Notes under the pieces: generated by a model | Database searches by the model: none | Seen by the model: the letters and a program-made list of their open reading frames with translations, nothing else | Told to the model about the DNA's origin: nothing | Virus record (IMG/VR): IMGVR_UViG_3300044796_000202 | Location: 1-43,323 of that record | Source of the DNA: a virus | Direction: 5' to 3' (one strand) | DNA: 43,323 bases | Shown: piece after piece, positions 15,026 to 21,266 of the stretch | How positions within the stretch are numbered: the stretch's first letter is position 1 | Layout: each line of letters begins with the position of its first letter | Program-made: the position numbers and the translations under genes

Positions 15026-15441
15026 ACTTCTAAAGGTACACCATTATTATCCTTAATGCAAGCGATAATAAAATTGGACAAATCGAGGTGCATATCCGAA
15101 CCCTTATCCGCTGCCTTATCGAGCTTCACGGAATGAGCCTTGTACGCTTTGTCGAGGAGTTTCACAAAACTCTCCGGCTCCATAGCTTTCAATTCAAGTA
15201 AATGGACTCCCGCACTTTCCAAACGCTGTTTTTTATTCTCCTCAATTTCTTCTTTTGTTGGCTTCGGCTTACTATATGCTGTGAGTTCTTTGACCCATCC
15301 CAATTCTGCAACTGCAAGCCCCGATGCCCACCATGTTAATGGCTTCGCAATCACGCTAACGACAGTGGATGTACCAAGAAGCGGCTTGCCATCCAATTCG
15401 TGAAGATGCTCTCCTTTTGAATCGTAGTATTGGTATCTCAT
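15022..15441 (-). CDS. PD-(D/E)XK nuclease, N-terminal part of split gene
   Basis: 139 aa with the helical N-terminal elements of phage RecB-like nucleases: LLGTSTVVSVIAKP, a WWASGLAVAELGW helix, and KAADKGSDMHLDLSNFI, the conserved helix with Gly and His that packs next to the active site. It ends at VPLEV with no catalytic DxK motif, and the continuing part is found at 14055-14501 in a different frame. Its stop overlaps the HNH start by ATGA. Confidence 0.72.
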   Translation of the reverse strand: MRYQYYDSKGEHLHELDGKPLLGTSTVVSVIAKPLTWWASGLAVAELGWVKELTAYSKPKPTKEEIEENKKQRLESAGVHLLELKAMEPESFVKLLDKAYKAHSVKLDKAADKGSDMHLDLSNFIIACIKDNNGVPLEV

Positions 15442-15578
15442 GCGTTTAGTTCTTCGATAGCCATTTCGTCGCCGACACCGATAATATTGTCTAATTCTTC
15501 GGTTTCACCCCTCAAATCAATCGGCTCGATGCCAACCGATGAGAGAATGCCGTCTACTATTTTTTTTGTGTTTGTCAT
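15438..15578 (-). CDS. Small acidic hypothetical protein
   Basis: 46 aa, acidic (EETEELDNIIGVGDEMAIEEL). Its TGA overlaps the nuclease start as ATGA (15438-15441), so the two are translationally coupled. No motif recognised. Confidence 0.55.
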   Translation of the reverse strand: MTNTKKIVDGILSSVGIEPIDLRGETEELDNIIGVGDEMAIEELNA

Positions 15579-15635
15579 AATTCGTTGTATCCCCTCCCCT
15601 CTCGCGGATAGAAGCGATTTGCTTCATTGATGGCT

Positions 15636-16082
15636 CTATGGAGAGAAATTAGGATAAGTTACGAATAATCTTGCCTGTTTCCTAGCGTTACATCTTCTGC
15701 ATAACGGTTGGATATTCTCGATATTGTGAGAACCGCCTTTGCTTAATGGGATTATATGATCTTCAGTTAATCTAATTTCTGGTTCAGATTTTAGACATGA
15801 TGGGCATTTGAAGTTATATTGCGCTTTCAAATTTTCCCATTCTCCCAAAGTATGATTGCCATTTGCACCAAGTTCTCTAATTCGACGAACTCTAGCTTGA
15901 TGAATGAAATACTCTCGATTTGTAGCAAACTTTTTCTTATACCATTTGTCGTGCTGTTCTTTGAATTTATCTGGATGCAATACTCTCCACTTTTTAGAGT
16001 TCAAAGATTTTTGGCGACGGTGTAGTTTGTTATAAACCTTGTCGTACTCACTTTTTCGTTTTTTATTCCTCCACTGTTTCAT
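15636..16082 (-). CDS. HNH endonuclease (free-standing)
   Basis: 148 aa. A long basic helical N-terminus (residues 1-70) leads to a classic HNH domain: Cys93 and Cys96, EDHIIPLSKGG with Asp108-His109, His119-Asn120, and CRRCNARK with Cys128, Cys131 and Asn132. All catalytic and zinc residues are present. It is bounded by non-coding DNA on both sides, with a structured stretch immediately upstream, so it may be a mobile homing gene. No interrupted gene is evident around it. Confidence 0.88.
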   Translation of the reverse strand: MKQWRNKKRKSEYDKVYNKLHRRQKSLNSKKWRVLHPDKFKEQHDKWYKKKFATNREYFIHQARVRRIRELGANGNHTLGEWENLKAQYNFKCPSCLKSEPEIRLTEDHIIPLSKGGSHNIENIQPLCRRCNARKQARLFVTYPNFSP

Positions 16083-16136
16083 TTCTCTTCATAGAACCAT
16101 CTTATTCCTCTCAAGGCGGTGTCTCCCAGCCAGATT

Positions 16137-16306
16137 CGCTAGGCAAGCGGGAGAGCGACTCCTCACCTGCTTACCTAACGAACCTAACCGAGAGAACCTA
16201 TTGCATGATTCGCTGGTAAGAGCCAAATACGTTCGGGATAATTTTTCACCTCGGATGCCTCCGACGCATTTCTTCCCCATAACTGGCTCATATCAGCGAA
16301 CCATGC
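16137..16306 (-). ncRNA. Putative structured RNA upstream of HNH gene
   Basis: In the 278-bp gap 16083-16360 there are several paired arms. Stem 1: 16137-16148 with 16169-16180 (12 bp, two wobbles). Stem 2: 16203-16215 with 16294-16306 (13 bp, one mismatch or wobble), continuing after a 4-nt internal loop as GAGCCA 16220-16225 with TGGCTC 16284-16289. Stem 3: TCGGA-TGCC-TCCGA at 16251-16264. GGAC-TT-GTCC lies at 16327-16336. Strand is assumed from the neighbours. It could be a ribozyme, intron remnant or regulatory RNA; no class was recognised. A 63-aa frame here is not convincing. Confidence 0.5.
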
Positions 16307-16360
16307 TCCTTTCGGAACCCATTTGAGGACTTGTCCGCGAGAGGAGAGGATTGTTAATTT

Positions 16361-16873
16361 TTAATCTGCTACGATGCACATCACCATTCCCACTCCGAGT
16401 AACAAAACTACCGAAATAATTTCTCCTAGTCCCAGAAAAACATTCCAAAAGAAATAATGATTTTGCTTCCACCACAAATCACTAATCACTTGTATAGTTG
16501 AAGAATTATCATCTTCTTCCTGCGCGGTTATCTGGCTGATAGCCTGCTGATATGCCATCGTCGTAGAATCCTGTCCAACAAACGCGTGCATTCTCGTCTG
16601 AAGTGAAAGGATTGCATCGAAGTTTTGCTGATAGCTATTGTCTGGCGTCGGGAAGAATATCGCATCATTTCCAGACAAATTCGCTGCCTGTACTGCTGAA
16701 ACAAACTGATCGAGATATTGCGACTTCACATCCAGTGAAGATGCCTTTACCGACAAATTCCAATAACTTCCAATGGTATTGTCGTAAACATAATTATCTC
16801 GAACTAAATCTATTACCATCCACGTGCCGAATATCACACCGGCGACCATCAATAGGATTCCTGATGTTTTCAT
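16361..16873 (-). CDS. Membrane protein with two TM segments
   Basis: 170 aa from the ATG at 16873 (an upstream GTG at 16894 is less likely). Transmembrane segments at about 4-20 (GILLMVAGVIFGTWMVI) and near the C-terminus (FWNVFLGLGEIISVVLLLGVGMVM) flank a helical loop of about 110 residues, probably outside the membrane. Product of an early gene; it might alter the host envelope or block superinfection. Function not shown. Confidence 0.6.
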   Translation of the reverse strand: MKTSGILLMVAGVIFGTWMVIDLVRDNYVYDNTIGSYWNLSVKASSLDVKSQYLDQFVSAVQAANLSGNDAIFFPTPDNSYQQNFDAILSLQTRMHAFVGQDSTTMAYQQAISQITAQEEDDNSSTIQVISDLWWKQNHYFFWNVFLGLGEIISVVLLLGVGMVMCIVAD

Positions 16874-16886
16874 TTTATTTTTGGAT

Positions 16887-16926
16887 TGTTCCACCGGCCA
16901 GTGTTACCGCTAACCGGCAGAACAAT
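16887..16926 (-). promoter_or_regulatory. Stem-loop in leader of membrane protein gene
   Basis: TTGTTC and GAACAA arms plus an inner CCGG/CCGG pairing form an interrupted 12-bp stem just upstream of the start at 16873, with a smaller TTAGCGGTAA inverted repeat in the loop. It may be a terminator for the upstream genes (no strong T tract), an operator or an RNA element. Confidence 0.4.
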
Positions 16927-16938
16927 GTAACCCTGTTT

Positions 16939-17133
16939 TTACTTCGACTTTAATTTTTTTATTTTCACCGCACCATTCACCTTCGACGCCGCCCAAGCGC
17001 GTAAGATTCCCGTGAGGCGAGAACTGACATACTCGGCTTTGTCGTACTGGCCTGACTTCAAACAGATGTCCATGAGGTGCGTTGCATTCCGTAGGATTCT
17101 CGCTCGATTTTTAGTTGTGGAGTCTGTAGTCAT
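16939..17133 (-). CDS. Small helical hypothetical protein
   Basis: 64 aa, basic and helical (KNRARILRNATHLMDICLKSGQ), with a Lys-rich C-terminus. Overlaps the preceding gene by ATGA. No motif. Confidence 0.5.
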   Translation of the reverse strand: MTTDSTTKNRARILRNATHLMDICLKSGQYDKAEYVSSRLTGILRAWAASKVNGAVKIKKLKSK

Positions 17134-17312
17134 TGCAATCTTTTACCGCACCGCGCACATTTCACGTCTACATATCCATCTTCCTCGCCTGAAAAGTCAT
17201 TGGTGCTTTCCACATGGCCTTCTTCCGCGCAAACTTCTTCAAGGGCTTGCTGTCGTCCTGCCTCGAATGCGAGATGGACTATCGTATCTTCTTTTCCAAG
17301 TGTTTGTTGCAT
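17130..17312 (-). CDS. Small hypothetical protein with CARCG end
   Basis: 60 aa. A helical N-terminal half (VHLAFEAGRQQALEEVC) and a C-terminal KCARCGKRLQ that, with an upstream Cys/His, may bind zinc. Coupled to the next gene by ATGA. Confidence 0.5.
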   Translation of the reverse strand: MQQTLGKEDTIVHLAFEAGRQQALEEVCAEEGHVESTNDFSGEEDGYVDVKCARCGKRLQ

Positions 17313-17313
17313 G

Positions 17314-17454
17314 TTATTTCCAATTTCTGAACTTTATCCGGCAATTTTCGAGGAACAGGACGATCCATCCGTTCTCCTGTCGTACTTCGAGAATCTTGCC
17401 GATATCCATGTCCTCGAAGTCTTTGATTGACCAATCGTTTTTCGTTTGTGTCAT
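17314..17454 (-). CDS. Small hypothetical protein
   Basis: 46 aa, compact alpha/beta look (DIGKILEVRQENGWIVLFLE). Its start overlaps the stop of the 43-aa membrane peptide by ATGA (17451-17454). Confidence 0.5.
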   Translation of the reverse strand: MTQTKNDWSIKDFEDMDIGKILEVRQENGWIVLFLENCRIKFRNWK

Positions 17455-17582
17455 TTCAAGAGGTGAACACCCAAGAGAACGACAACGGCCAACACGGTAA
17501 GGAATCCAAGTACCTTTTGTTTCCTATTGCCTCGCACTATGAGGTGATGCTCGGCGAGGAGGTCTTCTACTGTTTCGTTCAT
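17451..17582 (-). CDS. Small single-pass membrane protein
   Basis: 43 aa. An acidic N-terminus, a basic turn (VRGNRKQK) and one transmembrane helix (VLGFLTVLAVVVLLGVHLL) give N-in topology unlike a signal peptide. Coupled with its neighbour by ATGA. Likely envelope-located early peptide of unknown role. The 58 bases upstream (17583-17640) are A/T-rich without a gene. Confidence 0.5.
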   Translation of the reverse strand: MNETVEDLLAEHHLIVRGNRKQKVLGFLTVLAVVVLLGVHLLK

Positions 17583-17640
17583 GGTATTATTAGGTTTATA
17601 TTTTCGACCTTTGAATCTATTTTATCATAATTAGTTAATC

Positions 17641-17805
17641 TTACGCAAGCGAGTTACGCACAGGCAATTTAGCCCTTATTTTACGGGCTTTTTTCGCTAT
17701 TCTCGCTTCTACCATCATTTTTGCATGTGCGCTTCTTTGTGCTTGCGTGGTTTTATTCCACCGGATACTTACCAACATTTGTGCCGCTAAATTTTTTTCG
17801 TTCAT
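17641..17805 (-). CDS. Small basic helical protein
   Basis: 54 aa, strongly basic, one long amphipathic helix (AHAKMMVEARIAKKARKIRAKL). A weak SD-like AAAGGA lies 11 nt upstream. Possibly nucleic acid binding. Confidence 0.5.
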   Translation of the reverse strand: MNEKNLAAQMLVSIRWNKTTQAQRSAHAKMMVEARIAKKARKIRAKLPVRNSLA

Positions 17806-17807
17806 AG

Positions 17808-18071
17808 TTATAATGTTCCTTTCAAAACCATTTTTAAATCGTTTTCCAATTCCGCATCACCACCATTTTCCTCTCGGTGATATTTCAGAGCTTTAATGAT
17901 TAGCTTCACCTCATCGGGACTCAATAAAATTCTAAGCCCCTGTCTCCGTTGTATAGGTTCAAAGATTCCCTTGATTATTTCATGGCAACAATCATCACAA
18001 TAATAAGGATTTTTTCTTTCACGTTCCTTAATTTTTCCGCACTTCTCGCAAAGATTTTTATTTTTCTTCAT
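17808..18071 (-). CDS. First early gene: zinc-finger protein
   Basis: 87 aa from the ATG at 18071; a second in-frame ATG at 18077 is only 1 nt from the -10 element and would start before the predicted transcript. N-terminal CEKCGKIKER and CDDCCHE form a clear zinc ribbon (about 7-33), followed by a helical domain with LLSPDEVKLIIKALKYHRE. As the first gene after the strong promoter it may be an early regulator or host takeover factor. Start choice implies a leaderless transcript. Confidence 0.65.
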   Translation of the reverse strand: MKKNKNLCEKCGKIKERERKNPYYCDDCCHEIIKGIFEPIQRRQGLRILLSPDEVKLIIKALKYHREENGGDAELENDLKMVLKGTL

Positions 18072-18078
18072 GTTCATT

Positions 18079-18107
18079 ATTGTATTCCTATCTTACGTAG
18101 AAGTCAA
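18079..18107 (-). promoter_or_regulatory. Strong sigma70-like early promoter
   Basis: Reading the minus strand: TTGACT at 18107-18102, a 17-nt spacer, TACAAT at 18084-18079. The ATG at 18071 follows the -10 by 7 nt, so transcription should begin at or next to the start codon. It is placed at the head of the early gene run. Confidence 0.7.
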
Positions 18108-18174
18108 TACCTCAAGAGATTGTCAAAGTAACGAAAAGTGTCCTACTGCGTTTACTATTATGATATATGTAAAG

Positions 18175-18231
18175 AGCCGCCCGGCCGTTTATGGCATACT
18201 GCTTCCCAAAGGAGCCTCGGGGTGGCTTTTT
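18175..18231 (+). terminator. Plus-strand terminator-like hairpin
   Basis: AGCCGCCC (18175-18182) pairs with GGGTGGCT (18220-18227) with one wobble, followed by TTTTT. A small inner hairpin lies around 18201-18214. No plus-strand gene ends here; a weak TATGAT at 18159-18164 might start a roughly 60-nt RNA that ends at this terminator. Confidence 0.45.
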
Positions 18232-18245
18232 ATTTGCAAAAGAAC

Positions 18246-18271
18246 GGGCCGCTTAGCATTGCTTGCGGCCC
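18246..18271 (-). terminator. GC-rich hairpin ending the late transcripts
   Basis: Perfect inverted repeat GGGCCGC/GCGGCCC with an inner AGCA/TGCT stem; on the minus strand it is followed by GTTCTTTT. It lies after the last late gene (18321) and before the early promoter, the expected place for the main terminator of the circular transcription programme. Confidence 0.5.
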
Positions 18272-18320
18272 ATATGACTCCCGATCTGACGCCGGGATAT
18301 CCAGTGATGCGAACGGTAGA

Positions 18321-18521
18321 TTACTCGACCACCCCCCTTTGAACGTAACACATCTCACGGCTGAACAAGTCGAGTTGGACGGCTGTGCGGACTCGGCAGT
18401 TCAGCTTCTCGACTTGCTGAGCTTCCACTTTTCCCTTCGGATTTTTGCCGCACGAATGGCAGCGTGTCGTGTCCGCCAAAGCGAGAGCGATGTGGCATTG
18501 ACTGCAGTATCGTTTTTCCAT
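18321..18521 (-). CDS. Small zinc-ribbon protein, last late gene
   Basis: 66 aa, CSQCHIALALADTTRCHSCGKN is a complete zinc ribbon at residues 6-26, followed by a basic and then LDLFSREM segment. A long plus-strand frame over the same bases (18138-18560) is rejected as its shadow. Confidence 0.6.
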   Translation of the reverse strand: MEKRYCSQCHIALALADTTRCHSCGKNPKGKVEAQQVEKLNCRVRTAVQLDLFSREMCYVQRGVVE

Positions 18522-18522
18522 T

Positions 18523-18594
18523 TCATTGATATCTCCCTAAAAGAATGTATCCAAGAATGAAGACTGCCACGGCGGAGAGGATATACTCCGTCAT
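18523..18594 (-). CDS. 23-aa membrane peptide
   Basis: MTEYILSAVAVFILGYILLG is nearly all transmembrane. Its start overlaps the upstream stop by ATGA (18591-18594) and it ends one base before the next ATG, so both ends are set by neighbours. Near lysis genes, it may be a small spanin-like or antiholin peptide (speculative). Confidence 0.4.
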   Translation of the reverse strand: MTEYILSAVAVFILGYILLGRYQ

Positions 18595-18899
18595 GCTTCA
18601 CCGTCGGGTTCAATCCCGATAGCCCTTTCAAACGCCCTGTCTTCGGCTGTTATCATCGGAGCTTTGAGCAGGAGCGGCGGCCGGACCGGCTTTATTTTGC
18701 GACTGCTCGCTTCGTCTAGTTCGTGGGCAAGCCACGCAATATGCGAAGCGAAGTTTTTATTTTCAAGCGTTGTTTTGCACTTCGGGCAGGTCGCATGGAA
18801 TAGGAACTCGCCATCTGCCGCGAACCACACGTTTATATCAACTCCCAACAGATTACATCGAGGGCAAAGCATCGTCATCGGATGCCACAACATACTCAT
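18591..18899 (-). CDS. Zinc-ribbon hypothetical protein
   Basis: 102 aa with CPRC near residue 12 and CPKC near 38, a classical ribbon, then a helical C-terminus. One of the few genes here with a good Shine-Dalgarno sequence (AAAGGAG, 7 nt before ATG), which suggests it is not made from a leaderless message. Confidence 0.6.
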   Translation of the reverse strand: MSMLWHPMTMLCPRCNLLGVDINVWFAADGEFLFHATCPKCKTTLENKNFASHIAWLAHELDEASSRKIKPVRPPLLLKAPMITAEDRAFERAIGIEPDGEA

Positions 18900-19045
18900 C
18901 GCATTTCTCCTTTCGTATTAAGTTTGAAAAAAGCTGGTGAAGGCGTCCCCTTACGGAGCAGACTGGTAAGCCCTTTTATGCGCCCTCAGCGGAGGCCATG
19001 TGGGAATCACTAGTAGAAGTCCCACACATCCTCCCCTGAAAGCAC
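18900..19045. other. Non-coding stretch after holin gene
   Basis: 146 bases without a convincing frame. It contains a 7-bp inverted repeat TGTGGGA/TCCCACA (18999-19005 with 19020-19026) and a weaker CTTAC/GTAAG pair around 18950-18970. Possibly a leader or processing site for the downstream SD-bearing gene. Confidence 0.4.
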
Positions 19046-19276
19046 TTACTGCCCTGACACTGGCTTACCGAGCGTAGCCGATGACTGTGCCGCACCCACG
19101 ACTTCCTGCTTATGGAAGTAGGTCGCCGAGATGAAACTAAGAACGCTTACGCCTGTCCCGATCCAAGCTACATTCGGGAACTGGGCATACAAAGAAGTGA
19201 AAACCGCCGAGAGAACCAAAACGACTGATGACCAAAACGTCGGAGACTTGAAGAACGAGAAATTGAAATTTGTCAT
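19046..19276 (-). CDS. Holin candidate
   Basis: 76 aa with two hydrophobic segments, about 11-30 (FWSSVVLVLSAVFTSLYAQF) and 36-53 (AWIGTGVSVLSFISATYF), a short turn between and a polar tail. Size, topology and position right after the endolysin gene fit a class II-type holin. Not proven; the next membrane protein upstream is an alternative. Confidence 0.6.
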   Translation of the reverse strand: MTNFNFSFFKSPTFWSSVVLVLSAVFTSLYAQFPNVAWIGTGVSVLSFISATYFHKQEVVGAAQSSATLGKPVSGQ

Positions 19277-19300
19277 TTATTTGTTGATTATTAGCGACCT

Positions 19301-20506
19301 TTACAACAGATTTTTTATCTGGGTATTCTGATTGCAATTGGTGAGATGCTTGAGCAAAACCGCGACATAGTCATCCCATTCCTGTTGTGTTAGCGGATCA
19401 CCGTATTCTTTTGCGAACTGGGATATATTGCAGGGTTTCGGATAGCCAAGAAGCTGATTATTAGCGACATCGGTGCAGATTTGAGCAATCGCTTTTTCTC
19501 CTGTTGCCATATCAGGAAAAATAGCTAAATTATTTTCGCCATATCCAGTAACGCCTAAACTCGCTTGGTATTTGTTTCCTATCTTGCCTCGGATATCGCC
19601 AGGATTGTTATATTTCATTCCGCCTTGGGTTCCATGCCCTTCCGCGTCAATAACTCCAGCGACAAGGTTTTGAATCTGGGAAACGGGTGGATATACTCCA
19701 TCACTTTGAGTATTCAGCAGATCAGCCATTCGTACCCAGTAAGCAGACATTGTGCCGAGCCATTTTGTGAGGGCATTATTTGAATTGAATGGAATGAAGC
19801 ACGGATAGCCCTCGACATAGCCATTGATGATGCTCCTCGGAAAGCCATAATGCCCCTGTACGCTCCCGGGCGCGTCCACGCCCCACGAACCCTGATTGTC
19901 CTCAATATCAGCTCCAAAGGCCAGATTATCGCCCCCAAACATCGTCAGGTGGCCTCCCAAGGCATTCAGAGGAGTTCCTTCCGGCACTATGCCATTCACC
20001 GTATTGTTCCAGCTCGAGTACCAGATGAAGCCTACGGCGCACGGGGATTGGAACTGGATGATTGCGGCATTCATGCTGTCTTTCATGTCTTTGCCGTTAT
20101 TGGGATAAATCCAAAGGATTGCATCGGCAGTTTCCCTTATGCCATTGGTAACTTCGCCAGTTTTTATTTTCCAGCCTGGATCCACAGCAACCGAAGCGGC
20201 CGTTTGTGCATCTACGCCGTCCGGATCATTCTCATAAGCCATTTCATCTGTCCAATACTGATCAGTGTCATAAACCTTTCCTGTAATCGCGGCGCGCAAA
20301 GCGCACATGCAAAAAGCGGTACAGCGATCGAGTGATCCCTGATCCAAAACTGGCGAAGTAAACAAAGTCTTTGCTGTTCCAACCGCACCCAACTTGGTTA
20401 GTCTCTTTCGCAAGAGATGGTTGAAAAAGTTGCTCCGATGGAGCCAAGTATGTTTCTTATATGGTTTTGAGAAGATTCTATCCATGTTTTGAGAGATTCT
20501 GTTCAT
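19301..20506 (-). CDS. Endolysin: papain-like peptidase plus lysozyme-like domain
   Basis: 401 aa starting at the ATG that overlaps the previous stop by ATGA; the frame is open to 20623 but that would run through the upstream gene. The first half is a C1-type cysteine peptidase: Gln56 in LDQGS, Cys62 in DRCTAF, His186 in GGHLTMFGGDN, Asn204 in DNQGSWG. The C-terminal 110 residues look lysozyme-like: VIDAEGHGTQGGMKYNNPGDIRG with Glu289, and a FAKEYGDP helix region typical of a bacterial NNPGN(L/I)R muramidase family. A bifunctional peptidoglycan hydrolase (peptide and glycan cleavage) is the best reading. No signal peptide, so a holin is needed. Confidence 0.75.
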   Translation of the reverse strand: MNRISQNMDRIFSKPYKKHTWLHRSNFFNHLLRKRLTKLGAVGTAKTLFTSPVLDQGSLDRCTAFCMCALRAAITGKVYDTDQYWTDEMAYENDPDGVDAQTAASVAVDPGWKIKTGEVTNGIRETADAILWIYPNNGKDMKDSMNAAIIQFQSPCAVGFIWYSSWNNTVNGIVPEGTPLNALGGHLTMFGGDNLAFGADIEDNQGSWGVDAPGSVQGHYGFPRSIINGYVEGYPCFIPFNSNNALTKWLGTMSAYWVRMADLLNTQSDGVYPPVSQIQNLVAGVIDAEGHGTQGGMKYNNPGDIRGKIGNKYQASLGVTGYGENNLAIFPDMATGEKAIAQICTDVANNQLLGYPKPCNISQFAKEYGDPLTQQEWDDYVAVLLKHLTNCNQNTQIKNLL

Positions 20507-20901
20507 TTCATTGTTGATAGCCACATTATTAGTTTGATAATCGCATAGACAGCCGTCGCAACCCCCCCGATATATAAAATAATCTTCCCCGTTTCGTAGA
20601 GCCAGTTCCTCGTGGTGTCCCATGGCTTCAAACTGTTCCTAAAATCTTCCATATTCTTATCCTGTTCGGTGAGATGAATCGCTATCTTGTCGATTTTTCC
20701 GTTCACGGTAACTTTAACCGCGTCTTCGATCTTGGTTGCGATAAATTTGGCAGTAGGCAAAAGTTTAATTGCGTCCTCGATCTTCCCAAATCGGACATTG
20801 TCATCTTTTTCGTGCCGCCCCTGCCACGCGGAAATCTCGCGCAAAACCTTATTTGATTTTGTGTGGGATTTCTTTAGATTTTGGAGATCTTTTTCAATCA
20901 T
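20503..20901 (-). CDS. Coiled-coil protein with C-terminal TM (holin or spanin-like)
   Basis: 132 aa. Charged helical body (KKSHTKSNKVLREISAW...KIDKIAIHLTEQDKNMEDF) and one C-terminal transmembrane helix (IILYIGGVATAVYAIIKLIMWL). A tail-anchored protein directly before the endolysin suggests a lysis role. Confidence 0.55.
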   Translation of the reverse strand: MIEKDLQNLKKSHTKSNKVLREISAWQGRHEKDDNVRFGKIEDAIKLLPTAKFIATKIEDAVKVTVNGKIDKIAIHLTEQDKNMEDFRNSLKPWDTTRNWLYETGKIILYIGGVATAVYAIIKLIMWLSTMK

Positions 20902-20903
20902 AG

Positions 20904-21257
20904 TTACTGGGATTCGGTTAAGTTCGGGTTAGCGAGCGACGTGATATCTATTGGTTGTCCCGAACTAGCAACATTTTGAACATCTTTGATTTCGCTATTT
21001 ACCGTATCCAGCTGTGCTTGCAGTGAGGCAATTTGGCCTGTAAGGGCTTGTGATTGGGCTTGCAGGTTGGACAGGGACACGGGAGTAACTGTTTGGGTGA
21101 CTTGCTCCACCGCTCCATTCAAGTTGAGCTGTAGGGTTACGCTCTGCAATGGCGCGGCCTGATTGTTGAGATGCGGAACAAAAGAAGCTAAGGCGATTGT
21201 GGCTACCGAAAAGAATACGAGCGCTAACACCGAGGTGATGAGGATTTTTTTATTCAT
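20904..21257 (-). CDS. Exported coiled-coil protein
   Basis: 117 aa. N-terminal signal sequence or anchor (KKILITSVLALVFFSVATIALASF) followed by a Ser/Val/Thr-rich part and a heptad helix (LSNLQAQSQALTGQIASLQ). Could trimerise like a fibre or chaperone segment, or be a lysis accessory. Part of the run of exported late products. Confidence 0.55.
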   Translation of the reverse strand: MNKKILITSVLALVFFSVATIALASFVPHLNNQAAPLQSVTLQLNLNGAVEQVTQTVTPVSLSNLQAQSQALTGQIASLQAQLDTVNSEIKDVQNVASSGQPIDITSLANPNLTESQ

Positions 21258-21266
21258 ATTTTTATT

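Noticed and set aside
16089-16280. 63-aa minus-strand frame
   Set aside because: Lies inside the structured region, no motif; better explained as RNA.
16083-16360. tRNA gene
   Set aside because: No T-arm GGTTCRANNCC pattern or cloverleaf could be fitted on either strand; none was seen elsewhere by eye.
17660-17695. Plus-strand AGCCC/GGGCT hairpin with T run
   Set aside because: Short stem inside a minus-strand gene with no plus-strand gene before it; likely chance.
18138-18560. 140-aa plus-strand frame
   Set aside because: Runs antisense to a zinc-ribbon gene and through two hairpins; composition is not protein-like.
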